DNA of 64,000 nt from Lentilactobacillus raoultii (GTDB taxonomy: Bacteria > Bacillota > Bacilli > Lactobacillales > Lactobacillaceae), in the NCBI RefSeq assembly GCF_900411375.1, contig NZ_LS422984.1:715350-779349 (forward strand), read 5' to 3'. Of the stretch, positions 35,835 to 44,425 are shown piece by piece (the stretch's first letter is position 1; each line of letters opens with the position of its first letter). The translations under genes and the position numbers were made by a program. Under the pieces are notes generated by a model, which was given only the letters and a program-made list of their open reading frames with translations, had not been told where the DNA came from and searched no databases.

Positions 35835-37432
35835 TATTCTTTAACCGAATCATTCAATTCCTTGGCCTGATAGTAATCCGGGAAGATGTACGCACTCTTA
35901 ACTCCCCAAATGTAAAAGCCAAGAGAGGCAATAATGATCACCACGAAGTCCCAAGGATAAGGGATCCAATTAACACCGTTAAATTGGTGACTACCGGCAT
36001 ATGACATAATCGAAATGAAGATCAGATAAATGATCATCCACATACTTGACCAGAAAGCCTTTCTGGTATTGACGTAACCGGCACGATATTCGTAATAGAA
36101 ATAAAACGGCAAGCCTAATAGAATGACCAAGATCACTTCAACGGTGGTTGGCCACATTGCCCAATAGACCGCTAATGATGCTAAGACGAAGGAAAGCGGC
36201 GCCATCCATTTTAGGTTTTTTAGTTTAACCGGCCGTTTAAAGTCCGGGGCAATTTTTCGAAATGCCACCGCTGTGACTGGCCCGGTTAGATAGGCAATTA
36301 AGGTTGACGTACAGATCACGGTTGCCAAAGTGGCCCATGATCTGAAAATTGAGACCATCAGCATACTTAAAATTAAGTTTACCAGCATCGCTACTCGAGG
36401 GATGCCGTACTTTTGATTGATTTTACCCAAAAAACTGGGGATATGCTGATTACTTTCCATTGCATAGAGGGCTCGCCCCGTAGATGCCGCAAATGAAACG
36501 CCGGTACCAACTGGGGAGACAAAGGCATCCATGTATAGCAGAACAGATAACCAACGAACACCCAGCATAATGGCCAAGTCAGCGAAGGGTGAATTAAAGT
36601 TAATCCCACTCCATCCGTGAGCAGCCACGGCTGAAGGTTTGATTGCCGTGATAAAAACACTTTGAAGGACGACATAAATAATCCCACTGATTAGCAGCGA
36701 GATAAAAATTCCCCGCCCAATATTCTTTTTAGGATTTTCAATTTCGCTTCCCATGTTAATAACCGTTTGAAAGGCATTAAATGAAAAGATAATTCCGGCT
36801 GATGACGTTGCCGCAAAGATCGGAGCCGACCCGTATGGCATAAACGCGTGTAGCGAGTGGCCGTAGTTTTCGGGATGAAAACTAGCGATTGTCAGCATAA
36901 TGATTGTCAGCGTTGGAACGCCGATTTTAAAAACCGAAATTAAACTGGTAAAACTGGTTAAAATTTTGACCGACCAAAAATTAAGAAGGGTAAATACCAA
37001 CATGAAGAGGAAAACAACCATCAGGCCAGCTGTGGTGATGGTGCCATTCTTTAGGAACTGGTGCGTCCAATTAGCCCATGACCACGGCCAAGAGCTCATG
37101 TATTGGACGGCAGCAACCGCCTCGATCGGAATCAGTGTGATGAGTGAGATCCAGTTGGCCCAGGATGAAATAAATCCTAAGAGTGGTCCGTGTGAGTATT
37201 GAGCATACTTGCTCATCCCACCAGCCTCCGGGAACATAGCCCCCAGCTCGACGTAATCATACGCAATCGCGGCAATGACGGCACCTCCGATTACCCACGA
37301 AATAATGGCGGAAGGACCGGCTACTTTTGAAGCCTCCCAAGACCCGAATAGCCAGCCGGATCCGATTAAAGAACCCAGCGTTAACATGACAAGTTGAAAC
37401 AATCCAATTTTAGTCGTTTTGTCAGAATCCAT
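35834..37432 (-). CDS. APC-superfamily amino acid permease
   Basis: 532 aa with about 12-14 transmembrane segments. The first helix carries the APC signature GSLIGSGWLFG, and FPEAGGMSKYAQYSHGP follows. It imports or exchanges an amino acid, driven by the ion gradient; the substrate is not evident. ATG at 37432 has AGGAGG upstream; the open frame runs 34 codons further without a ribosome site. The stop codon lies inside a structured repeat. Confidence 0.9.
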   Translation of the reverse strand: MDSDKTTKIGLFQLVMLTLGSLIGSGWLFGSWEASKVAGPSAIISWVIGGAVIAAIAYDYVELGAMFPEAGGMSKYAQYSHGPLLGFISSWANWISLITLIPIEAVAAVQYMSSWPWSWANWTHQFLKNGTITTAGLMVVFLFMLVFTLLNFWSVKILTSFTSLISVFKIGVPTLTIIMLTIASFHPENYGHSLHAFMPYGSAPIFAATSSAGIIFSFNAFQTVINMGSEIENPKKNIGRGIFISLLISGIIYVVLQSVFITAIKPSAVAAHGWSGINFNSPFADLAIMLGVRWLSVLLYMDAFVSPVGTGVSFAASTGRALYAMESNQHIPSFLGKINQKYGIPRVAMLVNLILSMLMVSIFRSWATLATVICTSTLIAYLTGPVTAVAFRKIAPDFKRPVKLKNLKWMAPLSFVLASLAVYWAMWPTTVEVILVILLGLPFYFYYEYRAGYVNTRKAFWSSMWMIIYLIFISIMSYAGSHQFNGVNWIPYPWDFVVIIIASLGFYIWGVKSAYIFPDYYQAKELNDSVKE

Positions 37433-37599
37433 ATATACCTCCTGTTTGCAATGCTTAATAGTGTAACAAATGAGAGGATTATTGCAAATGAAGGAAAAAT
37501 GAAAATCCCAATCTAAGGCTATTATGACAGTCACGGGGAAGAATTATACTTTTTTAGGAATGATGAATTTAGCGAGTCTTGCCAAGCTTAATAAAGTCA

Positions 37600-37641
37600 A
37601 AAGCACCGCCTCCTAAATTAATACATAGAGGCAGGTGCTTT
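37600..37641 (-). terminator. Terminator of guanine deaminase gene
   Basis: AAAGCACCGCCTC pairs with GAGGCAGGTGCTTT with one mismatch; it follows the guanine deaminase stop codon. Confidence 0.7.
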
Positions 37642-37644
37642 CAC

Positions 37645-38130
37645 TTAGTACATTGTTTTAGTCTGTTGTTTCTCAAATTTATCAAATGCCTTAATCGTTT
37701 GGCTTCGATTACTTGGCTTTAAATCCAAAACCTCTTTATCATGTCCGTCACCTTTGATGAAATCATAGATATAATCATCCCGAAAGCCAATCTTGGCAGC
37801 ATCTTTGGCCATGTTACCATAGTAAACTATTTTAATGTTTGACCAAATAATGGCTCCCAGACACATCGGGCATGGATAACAGGAAGTATAGAGTGTGTAC
37901 CCGCTTAAATCATAGCTGCCTAGCTTTTGGGTTGCTTTTCGAATGGCCGTAATTTCGGCGTGAGCAGTCGGGTCTTGATTTTTGAGGACTTGGTTATGAG
38001 CCTTTACCAAGATCCCCTGGTCATTGGCGATGACGGCGCCAAATGGGCCACCATCCCCAGTTTTAAGATTATCCTCAGCTTCTTTTGCGGCAAGTGACAT
38101 CAGTTGATCAATTCGATTAATCGTTTCCAT
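37645..38130 (-). CDS. guaD: Guanine deaminase
   Basis: 161 aa. The cytidine-deaminase-like zinc site is present as PTAHAEITAIRKA and CYPCPMCLGAI. The GGPFGAVIAND start and the FRDDYIYDFI tail match the Bacillus GuaD enzyme, which converts guanine to xanthine. The neighbouring NCS2 permease gene lies 18 nt away on the same strand (likely one transcript), supporting purine salvage. Confidence 0.88.
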   Translation of the reverse strand: METINRIDQLMSLAAKEAEDNLKTGDGGPFGAVIANDQGILVKAHNQVLKNQDPTAHAEITAIRKATQKLGSYDLSGYTLYTSCYPCPMCLGAIIWSNIKIVYYGNMAKDAAKIGFRDDYIYDFIKGDGHDKEVLDLKPSNRSQTIKAFDKFEKQQTKTMY

Positions 38131-38148
38131 AGTGATTGATTCTTCCTC

Positions 38149-39561
38149 TCACTTAGTAGTTTTAATCGTCCTTTTTAGGACTGATTGGGAATTTTCGGGC
38201 AGCAGCTGATTTAAAATAATGGCTGTGATTGCTGCTGTGGCAATGGGTGAGTCGAGTAAATATTGGCAGAAGGTTGGCACTTCATTTTTTAAACCGCTTG
38301 GCATTAGAACCAGCGCCAGCGTCAAAATAATCGGCATCCCTAAAATGTAAAGATCACGTTCAGCAAAGTGACTTTGACTAACCACGCGTAACCCATTGAG
38401 CATAATGGTGGAGCAGATAATCGCAAAGACGCCACCAATGACGGCTGAAGGAATGGCTGCCAAGAGGGCTGATAATTTACCCACAAAACTGAAAAGAATA
38501 AACCAGACACCGGCACTGATAAAGGCTTTTTTACTGGCGACACCGGTGATTGAAATGATGCCGGCATTTGTTGAATAGCCGGTTACCGGAGTGGCCCCAA
38601 ATAAGGCTGACAGTAAACAGGAAATACCTTCACCAAAGACGCCCCGATTAATTCTTTTTGGCGTTAACTTAGTTCCAGTGACAGCTGATACCGCAAACCA
38701 AGTGCCAGTGGTTTCAGTCATCAATACCATGTAGATGATTAACATCGTTAAAATAGGTGACAGGGAAAAGCGCAGCCCGTAGCTGGTCATGGCGAACTTG
38801 GGAAGGCTGAACCATGGCGCACTTAAGACGGATTGAAATGAAAACTGTCCCATGATGGCAGCCACAATGGTTCCCACAGTTAGGGCAATCAAGATGGAAC
38901 CTAAGCGGAAAATCCGATTGTATTGGGGGAAGTGAAGACTAATGATCACGCAAACCACCAATGCGCCGGCCGTAATGAGCCCCAATAAAACGTTGGTGTT
39001 CAACCGGCCGGAAGCTTGAAAGATATTGTCATTAAGTGCTGAAGGAATTAGTGAGAGACCAACGTTGGTAATAATGGTGCCACCTACCAGAGACGGGACA
39101 AATTTGTGAATTAATTTTGGCACCACATTTGTAAATCCCAGGATTAATACGAACAGTGCTCCGATAATCAAGGAGCCGAAAATGGTGGCCATGCCAGTCG
39201 TTCCGCCACCAGTGGCTGCGTAAATGCCGGCAAGAGCGCCCAGCGGGACAAAGGAAGCCCCTTGAGTAACCGGCATTTTCATGAAGACGCCGGTTTGGAG
39301 AATCGTTCCGATACCGGCTGCTAAAAATGTAGCTTGAATGAGTCCCATCTTGTTATCAAGGGGTAAGCTTAACATCCCAGCCACAATAATCGGGACAACG
39401 TACACGTCCATGGCCAATAAATGCTGGAGCCCCAGCAAAACCGTTTGGCCAGTTGAAATATCTGCATCAGGCGTTACCATTAGCTGATCAGCAGACTTGT
39501 CAATATTGAATGATTTGGATGATTCTTGAGTGACTTTTTTTGCAAGAATTTTCATCATCAT
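38149..39561 (-). CDS. NCS2-family purine permease (xanthine/uric acid type)
   Basis: 470 aa, about 12-14 transmembrane segments. NAT/NCS2 signs are a QHLLAMDV block in helix 1, the QGASFVPLGA loop, and a conserved GEGISCLLSALFGATPVTGYSTNAG helix region of which the core is ATPVTGYSTN. Such carriers import xanthine, guanine or uric acid with H+. It precedes guaD in the same transcript. Of several clustered ATGs, 39561 is 5 nt after AGAAGG. A CAAGC/GCTTG hairpin lies in the leader, but no purine riboswitch core was recognised. Confidence 0.88.
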   Translation of the reverse strand: MMMKILAKKVTQESSKSFNIDKSADQLMVTPDADISTGQTVLLGLQHLLAMDVYVVPIIVAGMLSLPLDNKMGLIQATFLAAGIGTILQTGVFMKMPVTQGASFVPLGALAGIYAATGGGTTGMATIFGSLIIGALFVLILGFTNVVPKLIHKFVPSLVGGTIITNVGLSLIPSALNDNIFQASGRLNTNVLLGLITAGALVVCVIISLHFPQYNRIFRLGSILIALTVGTIVAAIMGQFSFQSVLSAPWFSLPKFAMTSYGLRFSLSPILTMLIIYMVLMTETTGTWFAVSAVTGTKLTPKRINRGVFGEGISCLLSALFGATPVTGYSTNAGIISITGVASKKAFISAGVWFILFSFVGKLSALLAAIPSAVIGGVFAIICSTIMLNGLRVVSQSHFAERDLYILGMPIILTLALVLMPSGLKNEVPTFCQYLLDSPIATAAITAIILNQLLPENSQSVLKRTIKTTK

Positions 39562-39915
39562 TAACACCTTCTCTATTCAATTTGACAAGCCTGCCACCTG
39601 CTTGCATCTTTAATGTAATTATTTTTAACATCGAAGATCTTCTTTATAGCCACCTGATCCATGAATGAATTCGTAGATCTTTAAAAACGATCATACGCGA
39701 TTAAGACTCCATTTTCAACGCTTTTCAAGCAAAAACGGGATGGTGTCAGCGGGCATTTTGTGTGTTTTGAGATGGTCATCTTACAGACACATCAGATTAG
39801 TTGAGCTAAAAAATTTAGCTAAATGGCAATTCTCATGTTATATCATATAACATAAAATTGGGGATTTGCCTTAAAACCAGTTAGACAGGGGTGGAACTGA
39901 TTCGATTACTGACGG

Positions 39916-41529
39916 TCATTCTTCGATCATGATGGCGTTAATGCCCTTGCCAGCAAGAATCCTCGAGGCATTGTACGGACCCAGCCCCTTTCTGAAAGTA
40001 ATGTAGACTTTTCGGTCGGTCGGCACCTCTGAAATCCGATCTCGAAGTTCGGAGAGAGGAATGTTCAAGGTTGGGGTGACAGAGCCGGCTTGTGGCTTAC
40101 CTGGTTCGCGAATATCCAAGAAGAAAGCTGTTTTGAAATCTGCTTCAGGAATGTTAGCCAGCTTAATGGTGGCGCTTCGATGAGTTAGTTGGTTGATGGC
40201 AACGTATCCGGCAATGTTTAAAACATCTCTGGTGGAAGAATACGGTGGCGAATAGGGAATTTCAAGGGCCGGTAAATCGGCTACGTTCAGGTTACCCGTG
40301 ATAGCGACCGATAATTGTGAAATTCGTTTATCAATGCCGGTCTTACCAACGGCTTGGCCACCTAGAATCTTGCCGGTTTTATCTTGATACAGAAGTTTGA
40401 AATTGACTCGATCGGCGTTTGGAAAGAAATAGGCGTGATCGAATGGGGTGATAAAGACGGACCGGTAATCGTTAATGCCGGCTTGTTGTAAGGCTTGTTC
40501 AGTATAGCCGACATAACTAACGGTCAGGTCAAAGAATTTTGCGACGCCAGCCCCAATAAACCCTTTGTAGGTTAGGGGGGCACCGTTGAGAATATCTGCC
40601 AATAAATGGCCTTGACGATTAGCCGCGCTTGACAATAAGCTCGGAGTCGGCTGCCCGGTAATCAGGCTGGTTGTTTCAATGACGTCACCAATTGCGTAAA
40701 TGTCGGGCAGATTTGTTTGAAGTTGATGATTCACAATAATGTGCCCATCGTCTGATAACTGAATGCCAGCGGTTTTTGCCAACTGACTATTGGGTTGAAC
40801 GCCGGTGCCAAGAAACAGCATATCTGTCTGGTGAGTTGACCCATCGTCAAAAATTAAGGTTCGGCCATGATCGGTAATCTCTTTAATGGTGTGGTGAAGA
40901 AGAACCTGAACACCTTTTGCTTTTAACTCTTCTGCCACAATATCGGCAATTTCCGAATCAAATGGCGCAGCCACCTGGTCAGACTGTTCAACAATTGTGA
41001 CGGCCATTCCGTTATGAACAAAACTTTCAGCCACCTCAATGCCAATGGTACCAGCGCCAAGAATGGTGACTCGTTTGGGATGGGCCGTCTCTAAAAAGGC
41101 TTTGATCTTATCAGCATCGGTAAGTGCCCGTAATACAAACGCGTTGTCGGCTTTTTCAATTCCTTTAATAGCTGGTGTTGAGGGACTGGCTCCCGTAGCG
41201 ATGACTAATTTATCATAACTTTCAGTGCTGCTTTGACCAGTTTGAAGATTGGTAACGTGAACTAATTTTTGACTTGGGTCAATTGAGGTGACCTCGTGGT
41301 AAAGTCGAACGTCGATATTATTTTTCTGCTTGAGAATTGCCGGGGTTCGTTCAATGACCGCTGAACGATCGGTAATGAGACCGCCTAAATAATAGGGCAG
41401 CGCACAACTGGCCACAGAAATAGCTGATCCACGCTCAAATAGGATAATTTCGGCGTTTTCATTGATTCTGCGTAACCGGGTTGCAAAGGACGGACCACCC
41501 GCAATACCGCCAATAACTAGAACTTTCAT
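39916..41529 (-). CDS. CoA-disulfide reductase-like flavoenzyme with C-terminal rhodanese-like domain
   Basis: 537 aa. An FAD/NAD(P)-binding core (GGIAGGPSFATRLRR at the N-terminus; GAGTIGIEVAE at the second Rossmann motif; AIGDVIE) has the catalytic Cys in SVASCALPYY (residue 42), as in CoA-disulfide reductases. A C-terminal rhodanese fold (about 455-537: FFLDIREPG, VYITFRKGLGPYN) lacks the usual active-site Cys. Cys42 is the only Cys in the protein. It may reduce CoA or polysulfide disulfides or act as NADH oxidase. ATG at 41529 follows GGAGG. Confidence 0.88.
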   Translation of the reverse strand: MKVLVIGGIAGGPSFATRLRRINENAEIILFERGSAISVASCALPYYLGGLITDRSAVIERTPAILKQKNNIDVRLYHEVTSIDPSQKLVHVTNLQTGQSSTESYDKLVIATGASPSTPAIKGIEKADNAFVLRALTDADKIKAFLETAHPKRVTILGAGTIGIEVAESFVHNGMAVTIVEQSDQVAAPFDSEIADIVAEELKAKGVQVLLHHTIKEITDHGRTLIFDDGSTHQTDMLFLGTGVQPNSQLAKTAGIQLSDDGHIIVNHQLQTNLPDIYAIGDVIETTSLITGQPTPSLLSSAANRQGHLLADILNGAPLTYKGFIGAGVAKFFDLTVSYVGYTEQALQQAGINDYRSVFITPFDHAYFFPNADRVNFKLLYQDKTGKILGGQAVGKTGIDKRISQLSVAITGNLNVADLPALEIPYSPPYSSTRDVLNIAGYVAINQLTHRSATIKLANIPEADFKTAFFLDIREPGKPQAGSVTPTLNIPLSELRDRISEVPTDRKVYITFRKGLGPYNASRILAGKGINAIMIEE

Positions 41530-41622
41530 AAAAAAACCTCCATTTAACATATAGCGCTTACATTCACAAATTCATCATAACTGATTGACTGCGAAGGATA
41601 AAGAAAAGACACTCTTGACAGC

Positions 41623-41666
41623 AAAAAGGATCGAAACAAAGTTTAGCCTTTGCCTCGATCCTTTTT
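41623..41666. terminator. Bidirectional terminator
   Basis: AAAAAGGATCGA pairs with TCGATCCTTTTT; it lies downstream of the usp gene. Confidence 0.85.
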
Positions 41667-41705
41667 AAGCTGTTTATTTTGTATATTAACCTGATGATTA
41701 ACGGA

Positions 41706-42188
41706 TTACTTTTTTTCCGGTACAAACGGTTCATTCTTTTGGTTGGTCCGAGCCACCATGACATCGCAATGGGCGTTTCGGTTAACGAAGGATGAAACGG
41801 AACCTTCAAGAACTCGTTGCAGTCGGCTCATCCCAGTTGCCCCGATGACAATTAAGTCAGACTGGTGATCTCTAGGGAATTCGAATGCAATGACGGTTTT
41901 GGGATTCCCAAACCGAATGTGAATACTGACATCATTAATATCGGCGTCTTTTTTAATTCGGTCAATTAGTTTGTTAAGGTAATCGGTTGTATCTTCAACT
42001 AAATTATTGATGACGTCGCCATCCACCATGCCACCGTAATTGTAGCCGTACTGTGTGGTACTAAGCACGTGAAGGACGTCCAGATGGGCATTGTTATTTT
42101 TAGCAATTAGTGCCCCTTTGGCCAAAGCGTCTTCAGCTTGTTTGGATCCATCAACCGGCACTAAAATGGTCTTATAATTGGCTTCCAT
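41706..42188 (-). CDS. Universal stress protein UspA family
   Basis: 160 aa, single Usp domain. ILVPVDGSKQAEDA opens the fold, and GATGMSRLQRVLEGSVSSFV near residue 116 fits the ATP-binding G-x2-G-x9-G-S motif. Usp proteins help survival under stress; the target is unknown. A GGGGG site precedes the ATG. A promoter with a palindrome lies about 85 bp upstream, giving a leader with a small GC-rich hairpin (42230-42250). Confidence 0.9.
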   Translation of the reverse strand: MEANYKTILVPVDGSKQAEDALAKGALIAKNNNAHLDVLHVLSTTQYGYNYGGMVDGDVINNLVEDTTDYLNKLIDRIKKDADINDVSIHIRFGNPKTVIAFEFPRDHQSDLIVIGATGMSRLQRVLEGSVSSFVNRNAHCDVMVARTNQKNEPFVPEKK

Positions 42189-42270
42189 GAGAAGTAGCCC
42201 CCTTGCGGTAAATTAATATGTTTATGATAAAACTAGGCAGAACCCCCTGGCTTTAATCAGTGTATAGTTA

Positions 42271-42292
42271 ATTATATCACTAAAGATAGTGA
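42271..42292 (-). promoter_or_regulatory. usp promoter -10 with adjoining palindrome
   Basis: On the minus strand TATAAT (42271-42276) directly follows the palindrome TCACTA-AAGA-TAGTGA (42277-42292), which occupies the spacer between -35 and -10. The position suits a repressor or MerR-like activator site. The palindrome also forms part of a structured-repeat fragment. Confidence 0.45.
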
Positions 42293-42311
42293 GCAAACAA
42301 AAGCGATTAAC
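42288..42311 (+). repeat. Structured repeat family, 24-bp fragment
   Basis: AGTGAGCAAACAAAAGCG and the next bases match the start of the fragment at 55799-55825 with one difference. Confidence 0.6.
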
Positions 42312-42326
42312 ACCCCAATGGCCAAC

Positions 42327-42836
42327 TTAATTTTGACTTGGCAGTATAATTTCCGCTGTGTCCAAAATATGTCCGCGCATGGCATTTTGTAACTCATTAA
42401 GCCAAAAACCGTCTTTTAAGGGCAACTTAGTATCCAGTGCAAACATTGAAAGATGGTAGTTATGGACTTTGTCAGGCGGCACTGGACCATTGTATCGCCA
42501 AGCCGTCTTTGGATCTTGGTTACCGACCAGACCGCCGGCGGTGCTGTTTCGTCCTTGAATCATCGGTACCTTTAAGCTGCGACTATTATCTTCCGGGATT
42601 TCCAGGACATCTGGTGAAATATTGGCCGCAATCCAGTGAATCCACGGGAAACCGCTCACTGGAACGGCATCCCAATCAATCAATGTCAATGCTAATGATT
42701 TGGCGTCTTTTGGAACACCAGTTACTTGAATTGGAAACGAGACAACCGGCTTACCGTCAACTGTATCAGTGGGTCTCGCATACTTTGCGTATTTATCTGG
42801 TAAAAGTCCTTTTGTCAGTGGCACTTTAATCTCCAT
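42327..42836 (-). CDS. YbhB/YbcL-family PEBP protein
   Basis: 169 aa. The phosphatidylethanolamine-binding fold shows its ligand-site motifs LTLIDWDAVP, FPWIHWI and GPVPPDKVHNY. These small soluble proteins are common in bacteria and mostly of unknown role. The length is normal and the gene is probably monocistronic. Confidence 0.9.
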   Translation of the reverse strand: MEIKVPLTKGLLPDKYAKYARPTDTVDGKPVVSFPIQVTGVPKDAKSLALTLIDWDAVPVSGFPWIHWIAANISPDVLEIPEDNSRSLKVPMIQGRNSTAGGLVGNQDPKTAWRYNGPVPPDKVHNYHLSMFALDTKLPLKDGFWLNELQNAMRGHILDTAEIILPSQN

Positions 42837-42928
42837 TCTTTATCACCTTCCAATATCATCATAAGGCTTTCGGCGAAAGATTAAAATAAATTGTTTTGAT
42901 TAAAGTTGATTAAGTAACTTGGAAACGC

Positions 42929-43555
42929 TTATTTAACGAACTTGAGGGTATAATACCCTTGGCCATTAGAGGTGATGGTATAGTTGACGTAACCGGCTTT
43001 CAGCCACTCAGACTTGGTAGCATTCGCCCAGTTCTTAGCGTCTTGAATTGACGAAAAGGTGTGACTGGTAGCGAATGGATCAGTTTGCTTCGGCTTCTTC
43101 GGTGGCTGATTGGTTCTGGTCCCAGTTTGATTGAGCAAACTTTGTTCCTTGTCCTTAACCGACTGATTGGATTCTTGATTAATCGATTCTTGGAGTCGAG
43201 CGCGTTGCTGCTTAGTAATGCCGTTTTGATCGGCTTGGTTCAATTTCTTTTTAAACGTGGCAATCCGATTATTTTCTAATTGCCGGGTTAACGGCCCCTT
43301 CTTTTTTCGGTTAATCAAAGTACTTTCCGATTTTTTGATGGTTCGGCTGATCCGGTTATTGGAAGAATGGCCTGACGATTTGTGGTTGTCCTTTGTTAAC
43401 AGCCAGTTGAGTGAAAAGGCGATTAAAAGTGCAACAACTAGAATGAGTAGTGCAAACCACCAGCCACTATATTGTTTTTTGCGGCGACTGCGCCGGGTCT
43501 CCTCCGAATTGAAATCATATTTTTTATATTGTGGTTCATTATCATGCTTGTTCAC
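42929..43555 (-). CDS. Single-span membrane protein of unknown function
   Basis: 208 aa. A basic cytoplasmic N-terminus (RRSRRKKQ), one hydrophobic helix (about 33-53, WFALLILVVALLIAFSLNWLL), a long Lys/Gln/Asn-rich helical region outside the membrane and a compact C-terminal part (about 160-208: SSIQDAKNWANATKSEWL, YYTLKFVK). The end recalls SPOR-like or LysM-associated modules, but I cannot assign it. No neighbour suggests a role. Confidence 0.65.
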   Translation of the reverse strand: MNKHDNEPQYKKYDFNSEETRRSRRKKQYSGWWFALLILVVALLIAFSLNWLLTKDNHKSSGHSSNNRISRTIKKSESTLINRKKKGPLTRQLENNRIATFKKKLNQADQNGITKQQRARLQESINQESNQSVKDKEQSLLNQTGTRTNQPPKKPKQTDPFATSHTFSSIQDAKNWANATKSEWLKAGYVNYTITSNGQGYYTLKFVK

Positions 43556-43713
43556 ATCGATACCTCATTCTTACAGTTATCTTGCAAGTTAATCTAGTCT
43601 AATATATTATAACAGAAAGAGAAAGGCCGCGCATAGAAGTGCGTTTTAGCGCCAGCTTGTTCTTTTGAGTATAATCGCAAGTCAAATTTTTGCAAAGGGA
43701 AAGGATTAATTTA

Positions 43714-44175
43714 ATGACGACCATCAAGACTAAATCGTTTAGCGAGTTAACAACTAAGGAATTATTTGAAATTTATAAATTAAGGGTGGCCGTGTTTGTT
43801 GTCGAACAAAAATGTCCGTATCAAGAAGTCGATGACGATGATTTAACAGCTTATCATTTGACGTTTAAAAATGACGCTGGTGAGTTAATGGCCTATTTAC
43901 GACTGATTCCCGAAGAAAATCAAACCATTGTCAGAATTGGCCGGGTAATCGTTGCTCAGGCCTTTCGTAAACGGGGATTGGCTAAGCAATTGCTTCAAAC
44001 CGGCCTTGATGAATCAATCCGCTTAATGCCAAATGTTAACAAGTTTGTGCTGGCAGGGCAAGCCTATTTGAAAGATTTTTATCATTCATTTGGCTTTCAC
44101 GATGTCAGTGACGTTTATCTCGAAGACGATATTCCACATATTGATATGGAAAAAGAGGTTTCATTACATGGTTGA
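43714..44175 (+). CDS. ElaA-family GNAT acetyltransferase
   Basis: 153 aa. The ElaA signature is present: LYEIYKLR-like first helix (LFEIYKLRVAVFVVEQKCPYQEVD), RIGRVIVAQAFRKRGLAKQL for acetyl-CoA binding, and FYHSFGF. Substrate unknown. ATG at 43714 is 8 nt after AAAGGA; an earlier in-frame TTG is rejected. Confidence 0.88.
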   Translation: MTTIKTKSFSELTTKELFEIYKLRVAVFVVEQKCPYQEVDDDDLTAYHLTFKNDAGELMAYLRLIPEENQTIVRIGRVIVAQAFRKRGLAKQLLQTGLDESIRLMPNVNKFVLAGQAYLKDFYHSFGFHDVSDVYLEDDIPHIDMEKEVSLHG

Positions 44176-44225
44176 CAATTAATCGAAATCTTTCAGGGTG
44201 AACGTAGCTGCCGGTTGACTATCGG

Positions 44226-44254
44226 TTGCTGTTCCAATTTATGTATACTATAAT
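44226..44254 (+). promoter_or_regulatory. Promoter of the uracil permease gene
   Basis: TTGCTG (44226-44231), a 17-bp spacer and TATAAT (44249-44254). Confidence 0.8.
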
Positions 44255-44274
44255 TTAAACAAGTAACATGATCT

Positions 44275-44383
44275 TTAACTCTGGTCCCGTGAGGCCGGCA
44301 AGAGGACGATTTTTAAAACGGATAAACTAATCCGAATAAAAGCCATCATCTTTGCTAACAAGCGGGGATGATGGCTTTTTTGT
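44275..44383 (+). promoter_or_regulatory. PyrR-binding attenuator
   Basis: The leader contains TCCCGTGAGG in a CTGG...CCGG hairpin, matching the PyrR anti-antiterminator core. A strong terminator (AAGCCATCATC with GATGATGGCTT at 44338-44376 and a T6 run) follows. UMP-bound PyrR would stabilise the upstream hairpin and let the terminator form, so expression falls when pyrimidines are plentiful. Confidence 0.88.
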
Positions 44384-44425
44384 CGAACAGAGTTTCAAAA
44401 CTAAAGATAGAGGTGTCTGATAATA

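Noticed and set aside
39570-39910. Purine riboswitch before the NCS2 permease
   Set aside because: No TATANGG or CCGTAAA-type core was found in the leader; only a small CAAGC/GCTTG hairpin and a repeated CAGGTGGC are seen.
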